Positions 31,580-41,673 of a stretch of 64,000 bases of DNA are shown in pieces; the first letter of the stretch is position 1, and each line of letters begins with the position of its first letter. Source of the stretch: SIG565 sp045590755 (GTDB taxonomy: Bacteria; Bacillota; Clostridia; Oscillospirales; Acutalibacteraceae); NCBI GenBank assembly GCA_045590755.1, contig JAZNRP010000033.1:44686-108685 (forward strand), written 5' to 3'. Both the position numbers and the translations under genes were made by a program. The notes below the pieces were generated by a model. That model worked only from the letters and a program-made list of their open reading frames with translations, had not been told where the DNA came from and did not search any database.

Positions 31580-31584
31580 CTTTT

Positions 31585-32712
31585 ATGAAAAAAGTATTGT
31601 TGGTAGCCACCGTTCAAAGCCACATAGCGCAGTTTCATAAGCCGCTGATTGCTTGGCTTACCGAAAACAGCTATGGCTTGGATGTAGCGGCAAGAGATAA
31701 TTTAAGCGAAAAGCCTAATTTGTTTCTTGATATAAAGGGTGAAAAGTTTAACATTCCCTTTTCGCGTTCTCCGTTTAGTTTTAAAAACATAAAGGCATAT
31801 AAACAGCTGGCGCATATTATAAATAATGGGGATTATGATGTTGTTCACTGCAATACGCCTGTAGGCTCTATACTTACAAGAATAGCGGCAAATAAAAAAC
31901 GCAAAAAAGGTAAGCTAAAGGTTATATACGAAGCCCACGGCTTTCACTTCTTTAAGGGCGGCTCTAAAAAGAATTGGGTGTTGTGGTACCCAATTGAAAA
32001 ATGGTTTTCAAGATACACCGATACCCTTATTACAATTAATAAAATGGATTATGCCGTAGCACACGAAAAATTTAAGGCAAAAAGTGTCAAATACATCCCC
32101 GGTGTCGGAATTGACCTTAGCCGTTTTGAAAACACCGATACGGCAACCGATATAAAGGCCGAGTTTTCTTTACCCGACAGCGCTAAAACGGTAATGTCGG
32201 TAGGCGAGCTTAATAAAAATAAAAATCATCAGGTTATAATCAGGGCATTGCATTACCTGAATGATAGCAATATACACTATTTTATTGCGGGTAACGGTCC
32301 ACTTAAGGACGAGCTTATAAAACTTGCGGCCGAGCTTAATGTTCAGAGCAATGTTCATTTTTTGGGCTACAGACGGGATGTTCCTGCTCTTTTAAGGGGC
32401 GCTGATGTATATGCGTTTCCTTCTCTTCGCGAAGGCTTGGGACTGGCTTCAATCGAAGCTATGGCGGCAGGTCTTCCAATACTTACATCGGACCGACACG
32501 GGATTAATGACTATTCCGAAAACGGAAAAACAGGCTTTAAGTATCATCCGCTTGATTACAAGGGCTTTGCTGACGGAATCAGGCGAATAGTTTATGATGA
32601 TATCTTTAAACAGACGGTAGGAGAATATAACAAGACCGTTTCAAAGAATTTTACGGTGGCCGCATCAATGGATGCCCTTACTAAAATATATCGGGAGATT
32701 TTAGGTGATTAA
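31585..32712 (+). CDS. Glycosyltransferase family 4
   Basis: A 375-residue GT-B enzyme. N-terminal VHCNTPVGSILTRIA and YEAHGFHFFKGGSKKNW are seen in WcaA/EpsD-like family members. The C-terminal nucleotide-sugar site is FPSLREGLGLASIEAMAAGLP (E-x7-E motif, near 280-300). It overlaps the next gene by 8 bases. Confidence 0.9.
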   Translation: MKKVLLVATVQSHIAQFHKPLIAWLTENSYGLDVAARDNLSEKPNLFLDIKGEKFNIPFSRSPFSFKNIKAYKQLAHIINNGDYDVVHCNTPVGSILTRIAANKKRKKGKLKVIYEAHGFHFFKGGSKKNWVLWYPIEKWFSRYTDTLITINKMDYAVAHEKFKAKSVKYIPGVGIDLSRFENTDTATDIKAEFSLPDSAKTVMSVGELNKNKNHQVIIRALHYLNDSNIHYFIAGNGPLKDELIKLAAELNVQSNVHFLGYRRDVPALLRGADVYAFPSLREGLGLASIEAMAAGLPILTSDRHGINDYSENGKTGFKYHPLDYKGFADGIRRIVYDDIFKQTVGEYNKTVSKNFTVAASMDALTKIYREILGD

Positions 32713-33769
32713 CAATATGGTTACGGTAGTAATACCCATATATAACACAGAAAAATATTTGGAAAAGTGTGTAACTTCGGTAACGAGTCAGACATTCAAG
32801 GATATTGAAATTCTGCTTATAAACGATGGCTCACTTGATAATAGCGGTGAGCTTTGCGATAAGTTAGCAAAGACGGATAGCAGAATTAAAGTAATACATA
32901 AAGAAAACGGCGGTGCAGCGTCGGTAAGAAATATGGGCATTGAAACAGCTAAGGGCGAGTATATAATGTTCCTTGATTCTGACGATTGGCTCGACCACGA
33001 TGCGCTTGAAACATTGGTAAGCCACGCTATTACTAACCAAACAGATGTAATAAAGTTTAACTATGTGCGTGAGTTTGCAAATAAGCAGTTACCAAAGCGG
33101 AACACCTTTTTAGAAGAAAGGGTGTATGAAGGGGACGAGTGCAAAACAGTCTGTCGCCAGATTTTAGGCCTTACAGGCACCGAGGTAGCTCACCCAGAAA
33201 ATATGAATTTCTTGGCATCCTGCGGATTTAATATGTATCGCACAGAGCTGTTGAGAAAAAGCGACACCAGATTTACCAACATCAAGGAAATCGGCTCCTT
33301 TGTAGATGGATTGTTTAACTTCTGTGTTTTTATGGATGTTAACAGATTTGAGTTTATAGATAAGCCTTTTTATCACTACAGAAAAACAAACGAAACCGCC
33401 GCAACAGTAAATTACAGAAAAAATTATGTTGCAAGGCAACATGTTTTGTTTGAAAAACTCAAAAATAAGATTTTTGAAGTGAATGAGTGGGAATTTTTCC
33501 GCGAAGCCTATAACAACCGTTTGGTTTTCAGCACAATGGAAATTTCCTTCAATGCGCTTCGTAATAAGGCACCTTTCAATGTTAAATACAACGAAATAAG
33601 AAGCGTATTAAAGGATGAAACCTTTAAAGCCGCCTATAAAAATTTCAGCTTAAAGTATTTAGGACTAAAATGGAAAATCTATTTTTTCTTTATCAAACAT
33701 TCTTTAAGCCTACCTACATATTTAATGACATCTGTAATTCTTATGCTTAAAAATAGGGGTGTATTATGA
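32705..33769 (+). CDS. Glycosyltransferase family 2
   Basis: A 354-residue GT-A enzyme: TVVIPIYNTEKYLEKCV at the start, ILLINDGSLDNS, NGGAASVRNMGI and the DxD-type FLDSDDWLD near 94. The C-terminal part ends in hydrophobic segments that may bind membrane. Overlaps the neighbouring genes by 4-8 bases on both sides. Confidence 0.92.
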   Translation: MINNMVTVVIPIYNTEKYLEKCVTSVTSQTFKDIEILLINDGSLDNSGELCDKLAKTDSRIKVIHKENGGAASVRNMGIETAKGEYIMFLDSDDWLDHDALETLVSHAITNQTDVIKFNYVREFANKQLPKRNTFLEERVYEGDECKTVCRQILGLTGTEVAHPENMNFLASCGFNMYRTELLRKSDTRFTNIKEIGSFVDGLFNFCVFMDVNRFEFIDKPFYHYRKTNETAATVNYRKNYVARQHVLFEKLKNKIFEVNEWEFFREAYNNRLVFSTMEISFNALRNKAPFNVKYNEIRSVLKDETFKAAYKNFSLKYLGLKWKIYFFFIKHSLSLPTYLMTSVILMLKNRGVL

Positions 33770-34683
33770 ATAAACCGCTTATAAGTATAGTGATTCCGCT
33801 TTATAACGGTTCAAACTATATTGAGCAAGCAATAAATAGCGCGCTATCTCAAACCTATAGTAATGTTGAGATTATTGTGGTTAACGACGGCTCAACCGAT
33901 GACGGCGACGGTAGAGCAATCTGTGAAAAATACAAAGATAAAATAGTGTATTTTGAAAAAGAAAACGGCGGTTGCGCGTCAGCTCTCAATTACGGAATTA
34001 AAAAAGCTAAAGGCGAGTTTATTTCCTGGCTTTCCCACGATGATTTATATGCTCCACAAAAGCTGGAAAAGCAAATGGCTATGTATTCCATCTTTAATCT
34101 TGATATGGAGAATACTATAATCAGTAGTTCGGGCGCACTTATAGATTCAAACGGCAATAGAATTGCGCATCCCGGCCGCAAAGCCAAAGGCTTTTATTGC
34201 TCAGATAAGGCGTTCCGGTATTTTCTGTTTGGATGTTGTCCAAACGGGTGCGGACTTTTAATTCCAAAATCTGCATTTAATAGATTTGGCTTTTTTGATG
34301 AAGCCATGCGATTTGTGCTTGACTGGAATTTGTGGCTTAAATTTGCATTTTACGGTATGGATTTTTATTTTGATAATGAAAAATTAGTCTATAACCGAGT
34401 TCACAGTATGCAGGTGACTGTAAAACAAAAGGAATTACATTCGACCGAAGCCAATATAACCGTCCGACAGTTGTTTGAAATTATGAAAACCGCTAATGCA
34501 AAGGCTTCTTTTTTTCAAACACTTTATTATTATTCAAGTTGCTGCAATAGGGGAGACAGTACCGCAATACACCGTCACCTTATTGAAAACGGTATTAAAA
34601 TAAATGCTGTTAAATGTAATACAATTCGTATAAATAACAGACTGAAGCGACTTGCAAAAAACATTTATCATAAGTTTAGATAA
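33766..34683 (+). CDS. Glycosyltransferase family 2
   Basis: A 305-residue GT-A enzyme: ISIVIPLYNGSNYIEQAI, VNDGSTDDGDGRAI, NGGCASALNYGI and the metal site SWLSHDDLY. DWNLWLKF near 187 is the usual acceptor-side ED/W motif. It overlaps the upstream GT2 gene by 4 bases. Confidence 0.92.
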   Translation: MNKPLISIVIPLYNGSNYIEQAINSALSQTYSNVEIIVVNDGSTDDGDGRAICEKYKDKIVYFEKENGGCASALNYGIKKAKGEFISWLSHDDLYAPQKLEKQMAMYSIFNLDMENTIISSSGALIDSNGNRIAHPGRKAKGFYCSDKAFRYFLFGCCPNGCGLLIPKSAFNRFGFFDEAMRFVLDWNLWLKFAFYGMDFYFDNEKLVYNRVHSMQVTVKQKELHSTEANITVRQLFEIMKTANAKASFFQTLYYYSSCCNRGDSTAIHRHLIENGIKINAVKCNTIRINNRLKRLAKNIYHKFR

Positions 34684-34701
34684 AAGGAAAGAGTATTTTT
34701 A

Positions 34702-35772
34702 ATGTTTTTACTTCTATCACTACCGATATGGGTTGTTGTTCTGAATTTCTTACTAAAACCCGAAAAAAATGAGAAAACACGCGTCAGAGCGTTTATGCTG
34801 CTTACATTAGCGGCCTTGATTTTTGTAATAGGTTTAAGAAGCCGGTATACCGGTACGACCGATACGGAAATATACATGACATCATTTCTAACAGCAAAAA
34901 AATATGCACATTTTAATGAGTATTTTAAATTCGATGGTAATTGGCTATTTTCGGAAATCGGATTTAGTTTTTATACCTGGTCCTTGGCTAAAATATTACC
35001 GAGCGCACAATGGTATATGCTCATCAGTACCGCTATAATGATGACATTAGTAGCACGGTTTATCTGGAAAAATTCCGAAGATAAAGCGATTTCCTGGCTT
35101 ACCTTCATTTGTCTTGGCTCAATGACATTTATGATGAATGGGCTTAGACAAAGCCTGGCTATGTCAATTTGTCTTTTGTCGTATGAATACGCCAAGCGTA
35201 AAAGAATAATACCTTTTTTACTGTTGATTTTCATGGCTGTATTATTCCACAAAAGCTCGGTTATCTTTATATTTGTTTATATAATTTGTAATATGAAGTT
35301 TAACTGGAAATCGGTAAGTGTATTAGTTGCCGCAGTTGCGGTTATTCTAAGCTATGCCGATTCGTTCGTTATGTTCTATGATGAGCTTACCGAAGAAACC
35401 TACTTTGGTGAAGGGGTATTTGATAGCGGCGGACTGGTTACAATACTCATATATATGTTAGCAATAGGCGGGACACTGTTGCTTTCAAGACATCTTAAAG
35501 AAAAGGAAACCTTTAGCCCGTTTGTTTTATCTGTATTAGGCCTTGTGATTTATCTTTGCCGTTTCACATCTGTTCAGATTTATGAAAGAATAAGCTTTTA
35601 CTTCTTTTATTTTTTAATGCTGTTATTCCCGGCGGCATTAAAAGACATAACCCCCAGATATAAAAAACTTATTGAAATTATATTTATACTACTTGCAATT
35701 TCCTTATTTATTTACCGAATCAATAGCGGAGCATTTGCAGATTTCAAAATGTTTTGGGAAAAAGGGATTTAA
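34702..35772 (+). CDS. EpsG-family polysaccharide polymerase (Wzy-like)
   Basis: A 356-residue protein with about ten membrane helices. The EpsG family signature is visible as IGLRSRYTGTTDTEIYMTSF near 38 and MNGLRQSLAMSICLLSYEYA followed by FHKSSVIFIFVY. It is the only polymerase-like protein of the operon and probably joins repeat units on the outer face of the membrane. Confidence 0.85.
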   Translation: MFLLLSLPIWVVVLNFLLKPEKNEKTRVRAFMLLTLAALIFVIGLRSRYTGTTDTEIYMTSFLTAKKYAHFNEYFKFDGNWLFSEIGFSFYTWSLAKILPSAQWYMLISTAIMMTLVARFIWKNSEDKAISWLTFICLGSMTFMMNGLRQSLAMSICLLSYEYAKRKRIIPFLLLIFMAVLFHKSSVIFIFVYIICNMKFNWKSVSVLVAAVAVILSYADSFVMFYDELTEETYFGEGVFDSGGLVTILIYMLAIGGTLLLSRHLKEKETFSPFVLSVLGLVIYLCRFTSVQIYERISFYFFYFLMLLFPAALKDITPRYKKLIEIIFILLAISLFIYRINSGAFADFKMFWEKGI

Positions 35773-35799
35773 TAAATCTTCTATTTATCGGAGGATGGT

Positions 35800-37020
35800 A
35801 TGACAGTTTTACACATTAATGCTGTTTATAAAATAGGTAGTACGGGAAGGTTTGTCCATGAACTTTGTGAGCAAGCGGATAAAAAAGGAATAAAAAGTTT
35901 TGTTGCCACAACAAAAGGTCCCAATAAAGAAAATGTATATAAAATAGGAAACAAACTTGATTGGAAAGCACACGGCTTTTTGTCAAGAGTGTTTGGGAAA
36001 CAGGGGTATTTTTCCTATTTCAGTACAAAGCGTTTTTTAAATGAAGTAGATAAAATCAGACCAGATATTATACATTTACATAATTTACACGCAAATTATA
36101 TTAACCTTCCTATGTTAATGAAGTATATAGCAAAAAAAGAAATACCATTGGTAGTAACACTGCATGATTGCTGGTTTTTTACGGGGAAATGTTGTCATTA
36201 TACTGCCGATAATTGTTTAAAGTGGCAGACAGAATGTCAAAAGTGTCCCAGTATAAAAAAATATAACAAGAGCTGGTTTTTTGACAGAACACATTTTTTG
36301 CACAGTGAAAAAATAAAACTGTTTACTTCTATAAATAATTTATATGTTGTAGGTGTTTCTAAGTGGATTTCACGGCAGGCAGAGAAGGCACCTGTATTTA
36401 ATAATGCAAAAGAGATTAATTGCATTTATAACTGGGTAGATACAACTGTATTTGCACCTAAGGATTACACAGAGTTAAAAAATAAATACAATCCTGATAA
36501 TAAAAAAATAATACTATGTGTGGCAAGTATATGGTCTGCCGAAAAGGGATTTGACAAGATTGTTGAACTATCACAACTTATAGGGAACGACGAACAAATT
36601 GTTGTATTAGGGCGAATAAGTGAAAAAAACAAAAAAAGACTGCCTAATAATGTAGTTTGCGTGCCCAATATATATTCAACAGAAGAATTGGCACAATTTT
36701 ATTCTATGGCAGATGTGCTTTTTCAACCATCATTAGAAGAAACCTTTGGCTTGGTCGTTGCAGAAGCAATGTCTTGCGGAACCCCTGTGGTTTGCTTTAA
36801 TTCAACCGCCAGTCCTGAATTGGTGAACAATGTCAGGGGTGGCGTAGTATCGGATTACAGCATCCAGTCGGCACTTTGCGAAATAAGACGGGTTTTGGAA
36901 AACGGTAAAGCATATTATAGTGGTAATTGTCGTGAATATTCAACCCGTATGTTTGAAAAGAAGAAAAACACTAACAAATATTGTAAGCTCTATGAAGATA
37001 TTTTGAAAAATAATACCTAA
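35800..37020 (+). CDS. Glycosyltransferase family 4, Cys-rich WcaC-like type
   Basis: A 406-residue GT-B enzyme. It has the HLHNLHANYINLP and TLHDCWFFTGKCCHYTADNC segments, followed by CQKCP, typical of one GT4 subgroup. The donor site is PSLEETFGLVVAEAMSCGTP near 303-322. The region from here to 38244 is more A-rich than the earlier genes, as if acquired separately. Confidence 0.9.
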   Translation: MTVLHINAVYKIGSTGRFVHELCEQADKKGIKSFVATTKGPNKENVYKIGNKLDWKAHGFLSRVFGKQGYFSYFSTKRFLNEVDKIRPDIIHLHNLHANYINLPMLMKYIAKKEIPLVVTLHDCWFFTGKCCHYTADNCLKWQTECQKCPSIKKYNKSWFFDRTHFLHSEKIKLFTSINNLYVVGVSKWISRQAEKAPVFNNAKEINCIYNWVDTTVFAPKDYTELKNKYNPDNKKIILCVASIWSAEKGFDKIVELSQLIGNDEQIVVLGRISEKNKKRLPNNVVCVPNIYSTEELAQFYSMADVLFQPSLEETFGLVVAEAMSCGTPVVCFNSTASPELVNNVRGGVVSDYSIQSALCEIRRVLENGKAYYSGNCREYSTRMFEKKKNTNKYCKLYEDILKNNT

Positions 37021-37077
37021 TAGAGATAAAAATTACAAAGAGTTATAGATATTTACAAGGGGCTTTTAAGTGAAAAA

Positions 37078-38244
37078 ATGACAGTAGTACTTTTAACTAA
37101 TTTTCTTACGCATCACCAAACGCCGTTCTGCGATGAAATGTACAAAAAATTAGGTGACAATTTTCATTTAATTGTAATGCGCTCTACAGATGAAGAACAA
37201 AAAAATCTGGGGTATAAAGAATTAAACGAATTGTATCCTTATGTAGTCAGGGTGTATGAAAGCGAACAAGAAGAAAAACGGGCTTTGAAGCTATGTGAAG
37301 AAGCCGATGCTGTAATATTCGGCTCAGCGGACCATAGGTATATAGAAAAAAGGCTACAGCAAAATAAATTGACCTTTATTTATGCAGAAAGGCTATTTAA
37401 AAAAAGTGCTTTATATGCTCTGCTTCCAAATGTAATAATGCGAATGCACAAAAAATATGTAAAAATGAAAAACAAGAAGCAGTATTATCTGTGTGCAAGT
37501 GCCTATACATCCAAAGATATTAATATGTTTACAAAGACCCCTGATAAATTTTTTAAATGGGGGTATTTTCCAAAAACAAACAGATATAAGGATGTCAAAA
37601 GGTTAATTGAAGAAAAGAAAAAGAACTCGATTATCTGGGTTGCAAGATACATAGACTGGAAGCATCCGGAGATACCTGTTGAAATTGGAAAAAGGCTGAA
37701 AAAAGACGGTTATGATTTTGAAATAACTATGATTGGAAACGGCATCAAATTAGATGAAATTAAACAATCAGTAAAAGAACAAGGACTGGAAGAGCATATT
37801 CATATTTTAGGCAGTGTACCGTCGGATAGTGTCAGAGAGTATATGGAAAAATCACAAATACATATATTCACATCTGACAGAAACGAAGGCTGGGGCGCCG
37901 TTTTGAATGAATCTATGAATTCGGCATGCGCAGTTGTGGCAAATCACGCTATAGGCTCGGTGCCTTTTTTGATTAAAGACAGCGAGAACGGTTTGATATA
38001 TAAGGACAAAGACATAGACAGCCTTTATAAAAAGGTGAAATGGTTACTTGAAAACAGTGATGAGAGAAAAAGAATGTCAGAGAGTGCCTATAAAACAATA
38101 GTCGAGGAATGGAATGCCGAAAACGCTGCACAAAAAATTATAGAATTATCGGAGTGCATTTTAGGTGACGGAGATGCACATAAATTGTTTAATAACGGCG
38201 TATGTAGTAAAGCCGCAATGCTGAAAGATAATTGGTATAATTAA
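37078..38244 (+). CDS. Glycosyltransferase family 4
   Basis: A 388-residue GT-B-like enzyme starting TVVLLTNFLTHHQTPFCDEM. The C-terminal half holds IIWVARYIDWKHPEIPVEIG and the donor region FTSDRNEGWGAVLNESMNSA. Base use is A-rich like the previous gene. Confidence 0.85.
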   Translation: MTVVLLTNFLTHHQTPFCDEMYKKLGDNFHLIVMRSTDEEQKNLGYKELNELYPYVVRVYESEQEEKRALKLCEEADAVIFGSADHRYIEKRLQQNKLTFIYAERLFKKSALYALLPNVIMRMHKKYVKMKNKKQYYLCASAYTSKDINMFTKTPDKFFKWGYFPKTNRYKDVKRLIEEKKKNSIIWVARYIDWKHPEIPVEIGKRLKKDGYDFEITMIGNGIKLDEIKQSVKEQGLEEHIHILGSVPSDSVREYMEKSQIHIFTSDRNEGWGAVLNESMNSACAVVANHAIGSVPFLIKDSENGLIYKDKDIDSLYKKVKWLLENSDERKRMSESAYKTIVEEWNAENAAQKIIELSECILGDGDAHKLFNNGVCSKAAMLKDNWYN

Positions 38245-38268
38245 AAAAGCATATTAAAAGGGGTAATT

Positions 38269-39069
38269 ATGAGAAAAGTCGAATTGAGTGAACTTCAAGA
38301 TTTAGTTTATGATATATTCGTAGAATTTGATAGAATTTGCCGAAAACACGGCATTAAGTATTCTATGGAAGGCGGCACCTTGCTTGGTGCTGTAAAATAT
38401 CAGAATTTTGTTCCTTGGGATGATGATATTGATGTAATTATGCTGCGCGAAGAATATGAAAGGTTTTTAACTGTGGCACCTATCGAGCTTAAAGAATGCT
38501 ATTCGGTTCAATCATATAACAATATTAAGGAATTCCCACTGAATTTTGCAAAGCTGTGTTTTAACGATGCCAAAATATATGATTATGAATACAGTCATAT
38601 AAAAAGTATGAATCACGGTATATTTATTGATATTTTCCCAATAGATAATGTAAAGCCTTCTTCGTTTAAAAAGCATTGCTCAATGAGCGGGGTTTTGACA
38701 GGTGGCAGAAAAGCAAAACTAAGCTTTAGTCTGGCCGGTTTTCCGACAGCAAAGAAAATAATATATAAGACTCTGGCGTTATTACCTATCGAAATGTTGA
38801 TTTATTTACACAGAAAGGTATGTACAAAGTATGATAAGAAGAAAACAGGCTATAGGTATGAAATTTGCAACCCCAACAGAAACTTCAAACCCTTGAAGGC
38901 TGAGTTGTATGATGAGTTGGTAGAATTACCGTTCAGAGATAAAAAGTTTTATGCGGTTAAAGAGTATGATGAGTTTTTACGCTCACGCTTCGGCCAAAAC
39001 TATATGAATGAATTGCCCGACCAAGAAAAACGCAAGCCGTCCCACTGCTCGAATATTTTTATATCATAA
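38269..39069 (+). CDS. licD: LicD-family phosphocholine transferase
   Basis: A 266-residue LicD protein, which transfers phosphocholine from CDP-choline to a surface glycan. The hallmark is at about residues 31-55: KYSMEGGTLLGAVKYQNFVP followed by WDDDIDVIM, a nucleotidyltransferase-type metal site. FAKLCFNDAKI and GIFIDIFPIDN follow. Other LicD homologues transfer ribitol or glycerol phosphate, but the licC-licA-licB cluster 4.5 kb downstream favours choline. Confidence 0.85.
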   Translation: MRKVELSELQDLVYDIFVEFDRICRKHGIKYSMEGGTLLGAVKYQNFVPWDDDIDVIMLREEYERFLTVAPIELKECYSVQSYNNIKEFPLNFAKLCFNDAKIYDYEYSHIKSMNHGIFIDIFPIDNVKPSSFKKHCSMSGVLTGGRKAKLSFSLAGFPTAKKIIYKTLALLPIEMLIYLHRKVCTKYDKKKTGYRYEICNPNRNFKPLKAELYDELVELPFRDKKFYAVKEYDEFLRSRFGQNYMNELPDQEKRKPSHCSNIFIS

Positions 39070-39087
39070 AAGGAGAGCTTTTAATGT

Positions 39088-40131
39088 ATGAAGCAGTATA
39101 AATCACTTGATGTGGCTAAATTTATATGCGCAATACTTATTATTGTTTTACATACAGCGCCATTTGCAAGCTATAGTAAGGCGTTAACCTTTGGCTTTAG
39201 AAATATAGTTACGGTAATAGCTGTACCTTTTTTCTTTTTAACAAGCGGATTTCTCTCCTTTAAAAAGTTAGATGCATTAGGAAGCAATGAAAAGAAGGAA
39301 TATATTAAGAAATATCTTTCACGCATAGCGGTTATGTATCTGATTTGGAGTGCGGTATACTTTATTTTCGTTATAATAGAATGGGTAAGAAAAGGCTTTA
39401 CAGTGCACAGTGTGTTTGAATATGTAAAGGACTTCTTTTTTGAAGGTAGTTATCTTACTATTTGGTATTTGCCCGCATTACTTTCGGCGACGATGTTTAT
39501 ATATCTGCTGCATAAAAAGTTAAGCTATAAAACTATTTTTATGGCTTCTTGCTTTATCTATATTTTTACATTAGGCGGTAGCTCTTATTATGGGCTGGTA
39601 ACAACCGTTCCCTTTATAAAAGCCATTTATAATGCTTATTATAGTTTTTTTGATACAATCAAAAACGGCGTTCTGTTTGGTATGATTTTTGTATCTCTTG
39701 GCGCTGTAGTACAGGAAATAGAAGAAAAAATCGCGGCTGATAAATCTGTTGTAAGGGCGATTATTCCAACTGCAATTTTCGGATTGTTACTTGCAATTGA
39801 AGAATTTGTTATAGCGTATTTTAATTGGAATATAAGGGGAGTAGACACCGTTATAAGTCTTGTTCCGTTTACATACTTTTTTGTAAAGCTGCTTCTTGTA
39901 ATAGATTTTCAGGTAAGGGACAGTGCTTGTGTTTTAATAAGAAAATACAGTATCCTTATGTTTTTAACCCAAAGAATACCGCTAAGCATTATTGAAATGT
40001 TTATGTCAGATACTGTTATAGCACAAAATTCTATGTTATATTTTATTACGGTGCTTATATCAACCTTCCTTATTTCTTTCCTGATTATAAAGGCTTCAAA
40101 TAAGTTTAAGGTTCTAAAAAAAGCATATTAG
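39088..40131 (+). CDS. Acyltransferase 3 family membrane protein
   Basis: A 347-residue membrane protein with about ten helices; KSLDVAKFICAILIIVLHTA is the classical N-terminal motif of acyltransferase 3 proteins with the catalytic histidine. FFFLTSGFL and TIWYLPALL follow. It probably O-acetylates the polysaccharide. The start is the ATG at 39088; the ATG four bases earlier opens a five-codon frame. Confidence 0.88.
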   Translation: MKQYKSLDVAKFICAILIIVLHTAPFASYSKALTFGFRNIVTVIAVPFFFLTSGFLSFKKLDALGSNEKKEYIKKYLSRIAVMYLIWSAVYFIFVIIEWVRKGFTVHSVFEYVKDFFFEGSYLTIWYLPALLSATMFIYLLHKKLSYKTIFMASCFIYIFTLGGSSYYGLVTTVPFIKAIYNAYYSFFDTIKNGVLFGMIFVSLGAVVQEIEEKIAADKSVVRAIIPTAIFGLLLAIEEFVIAYFNWNIRGVDTVISLVPFTYFFVKLLLVIDFQVRDSACVLIRKYSILMFLTQRIPLSIIEMFMSDTVIAQNSMLYFITVLISTFLISFLIIKASNKFKVLKKAY

Positions 40132-40142
40132 GGAGAAAATAA

Positions 40143-41672
40143 ATGTCAGGTTCAAAGCAAATCAAGGGTGGTGCGGTTTTGTCGTATCTCTCTATCATAA
40201 TTAATATTGTTTCGGGGCTTATATATACCCCTTGGATGATAGGGACAATAGGGAAAAGCCAATACGGATTATACACCTTGGCAAATTCCTTGATAACCTT
40301 ATTTTTGGTGGATTTTGGTTTAAGCTCTGCTACAGCCCGTTTTTTATCAAAGTACAGGGCCGAAGGCGATAGGGAAGGTGCCGAAAGGTTCTTGGGCGCC
40401 GTTTACAAGCTATATATACTTGTAGATGCGGTAATACTTGTAGCACTGACCGTAATATTTTTATTGATAGATAAAATATATGTCAATTTAACACCTAATG
40501 AGCTTGAAGCGTTTAAGGTTGTATATGTAATATCTGCACTGTTTAGTGTAATAAACTTTCCCCTTGTTACCTTTAACGGTATTTTAATTTCTCATGAAAA
40601 GTTTATACCGCTAAAAAGTATCGATATAGCATACCGCGTATTCAATGTTGTTTTTACTGTAATAGCCTTACTTTTTGGTGGCGGTCTTTATGCGCTGGTT
40701 ATGGTTCATGTACTGGTAGGACTGTTTGTCCTGCTTTTGAAATTTATTGTTATTAAACGCACCATACCAATAAAGGTTAATTTCAAAAAAACAGACAGGT
40801 CTATTTATAAAAGTATTTTTGGATTTTCTATATGGGTTACGGTGGCTTCTCTGGCGCAGCGCCTTGTTTTTAATATAACACCATCTATTCTCGGTATAGT
40901 TGCGTCTTCAGCGGCAATTGCCGTTTTTGGAGTTGTTAGCACAATTGAAGGTTATACATACATAGTTTCTACCGCTATAAACGGAATGTTTATGCCGAAA
41001 ATTTCGCGTATTGTAATAAAAGAAGATTCAAGAGAAAATCTTTCAAAGCTTTTACTGTCGGTTGGAAGATATCAATATGCAATAAACGGACTGATAGTTG
41101 CGGGCTTTGCCGCTGTCGGAAGGCAATTTATAAATTTGTGGATGGGACCCGATTATATTTCGGCCTATTATGGCATCCTTTGGGTAATTGCACCCGGACT
41201 TATTTACAACACCCTACAGATTGCAAACACCACACTTGTAGTTGAAAATAAGGTAAAGCTACAGGCGGTTATATCAATAATTACGGGTGTGGTAAATGTA
41301 ATTTTATCTTTCCCACTGTCTAAAATGTTCGGTGAAATTGGCGCCTGTATTTCAATTTGTATAGCATATACGCTAAGGGGCATTATTATGAATGTCATTA
41401 GCCATACTGTTTTGAAATTAGATATTTTGCGGTTAGCCAAGGAATGTTATTTAAAAATGTCTGTACCAATATTTCTGTCTATAGGCGTTGGTATAGCTTT
41501 AAACAGTTTGTTTAACCAAGAAACCTGGTTGTCATTAATTATAAAAGTAGTTATAATCATAATCTCGTATCTTATTACGGCTTATTTTGTGGGTCTTAAT
41601 AATAACGAAAGAAAAAAAGTAAGGGAATTTGTAAAGGCCAAAATTTTGAAAACAAAAAAGGAACAAAATTAA
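40143..41672 (+). CDS. Polysaccharide flippase (Wzx-like, MATE superfamily)
   Basis: A 509-residue protein with about fourteen membrane helices, starting GGAVLSYLSIIINIVSGLIY then TPWMIGTIGKSQYGLYTLAN, the usual start of O-antigen/teichoic translocases (PF01943/PF13440). It should flip the lipid-linked repeat unit to the outer face for the EpsG-like polymerase. Confidence 0.9.
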   Translation: MSGSKQIKGGAVLSYLSIIINIVSGLIYTPWMIGTIGKSQYGLYTLANSLITLFLVDFGLSSATARFLSKYRAEGDREGAERFLGAVYKLYILVDAVILVALTVIFLLIDKIYVNLTPNELEAFKVVYVISALFSVINFPLVTFNGILISHEKFIPLKSIDIAYRVFNVVFTVIALLFGGGLYALVMVHVLVGLFVLLLKFIVIKRTIPIKVNFKKTDRSIYKSIFGFSIWVTVASLAQRLVFNITPSILGIVASSAAIAVFGVVSTIEGYTYIVSTAINGMFMPKISRIVIKEDSRENLSKLLLSVGRYQYAINGLIVAGFAAVGRQFINLWMGPDYISAYYGILWVIAPGLIYNTLQIANTTLVVENKVKLQAVISIITGVVNVILSFPLSKMFGEIGACISICIAYTLRGIIMNVISHTVLKLDILRLAKECYLKMSVPIFLSIGVGIALNSLFNQETWLSLIIKVVIIIISYLITAYFVGLNNNERKKVREFVKAKILKTKKEQN

Positions 41673-41673
41673 A